NCBI GenBank assembly: GCA_964036315.1
Contig: OZ038485.1
Coordinates: 71,792,824 to 71,856,823 of the forward strand
Length of the DNA: 64,000 nucleotides
Reading direction: 5' to 3'
From: Acanthosepion esculentum
Lineage: Eukaryota > Mollusca > Cephalopoda > Sepiida > Sepiidae
The notes under the pieces are model-generated. The model searched no databases. It saw only the letters and a list, made by a program, of their open reading frames with translations, and was not told the DNA's origin. How positions within the stretch are numbered: the first letter of the stretch is position 1; each line of letters begins with the position of its first letter. Both the position numbers and the translations under genes were made by a program. Positions 63,982-64,000 of the stretch are shown here, piece after piece.

Positions 63982-64000
63982 TCGATTTTCAATAATTTTA
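63982..64000 (+). repeat. Partial monomer cut by the window end
   Basis: The first 19 bases of a further monomer, identical to consensus. The array therefore continues past the right edge of the window. Confidence 0.97.

Larger units (their letters stand above)
1..64000 (+). repeat. Tandem satellite array, 217/212-bp monomer, spans whole window
   Basis: The window is entirely head-to-tail copies of one AT-rich monomer, all in the same orientation. I count 296 full copies plus a 19-base fragment: 246 of the ~217-bp class and 50 of a 212-bp class. Six of the long class carry 1-2 bp indels (four -1, one +2, one +1), and these lengths sum to the observed 63,981 bases. Base composition of the consensus is 54 G+C of 217. 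Copies typically differ from consensus at 0-5 positions, mostly from a small set of shared diagnostic variants rather than random private changes, as expected of concerted evolution by unequal exchange and conversion. No stretch departs from the pattern. I do not recognise the family. A centromeric or heterochromatic location is inferred from array length and homogeneity only. Confidence 0.99.

Noticed and set aside
1..64000. CRISPR array
   Set aside because: The repeat is continuous over 217 bp with no unique spacers, and the variable sites are single-base polymorphisms. There is no cas-like coding sequence.
1..64000. Coding potential on either strand
   Set aside because: Each monomer has about 14 stops on the plus strand and 13 on the minus strand spread over all frames, and the frame shifts by one base per monomer. 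The longest open stretch in the consensus is about 46 codons (plus strand), with no sign of codon structure.
1..64000. Ribosomal intergenic spacer repeats
   Set aside because: No rRNA sequence lies anywhere in the window, and the AT-rich monomer shows no spacer promoter-like GC segments.
1..64000. Transposon-derived array (terminal repeats, target-site duplications)
   Set aside because: No terminal inverted repeats delimit the monomer beyond the 7-bp dyad, no transposase relic is present, and insertions with target duplications are absent.

Overview
The whole 64 kb window is one uninterrupted, single-orientation satellite DNA array. I see no protein-coding gene, RNA gene, transposon insertion or unique-sequence island. 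Reading every phase mark gives 296 complete monomers plus 19 bases of a 297th. The monomer is 217 bp in 246 copies, six of which carry 1-2 bp indels. The other 50 are a short 212 bp class. Adding these lengths reproduces the window exactly, so no stretch is left unexplained. The consensus is about 25% G+C, and the copies at 9518-9734 and 10381-10597 match it exactly by eye. Every monomer carries stop codons in all six frames, and 217 is not a multiple of three, so nothing long can be encoded. A homogenised satellite of this length points to a eukaryote, most likely pericentromeric, centromeric or other heterochromatin. Five CpG per monomer are retained almost everywhere, which argues against strong germline CpG methylation and leans toward an invertebrate. 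I do not recognise the family and cannot name the species.

Notation: monomer position 1 is the first T of TCGATTTTC, so window base 1 is position 1 of the first monomer. '33T' means the base at position 33 differs from consensus and is T. 'V' is the linked pair 184A+187C. 'S' is the short class: 48G, 60T, deletion of 64-68, 88A. 'c' is exact consensus. The segment entries list every monomer by start and differences, so together they genotype the whole array.

Layout: 1-7136 mixed monomers with an 11-monomer unit and a partial second copy. 7137-19020 a mosaic with an 8-monomer and a 4-monomer tandem unit. 19021-22918 an 18-monomer block reappearing at 28753-32648. Between these lies a 5-monomer tandem (24433-26592). 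33729-35246 is a distant copy of 6486-8003. 35464-38491 is a 7-monomer unit in tandem. 38709-45198 holds two related 11- to 14-monomer blocks. 46284-50613 is a 10-monomer unit in perfect tandem. 51043-57512 is a 15-monomer unit in perfect tandem. 57513-62472 is a mosaic with a 3-monomer tandem. In 62473-63981 private mutations rise, possibly an array edge.

The array behaves as a hierarchical higher-order-repeat satellite. Diagnostic variants travel together in a fixed order, blocks of 3-18 monomers were duplicated locally or over tens of kb, and chimeric monomers mark exchange points. Inside the monomer are a strict AT-rich dyad (ATCGATA-ACA-TATCGAT) at the junction, two weaker dyads, a GTTGAAA ladder and helically phased A/T tracts. 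Any centromeric or chromatin role is inference. All counts were made by eye.
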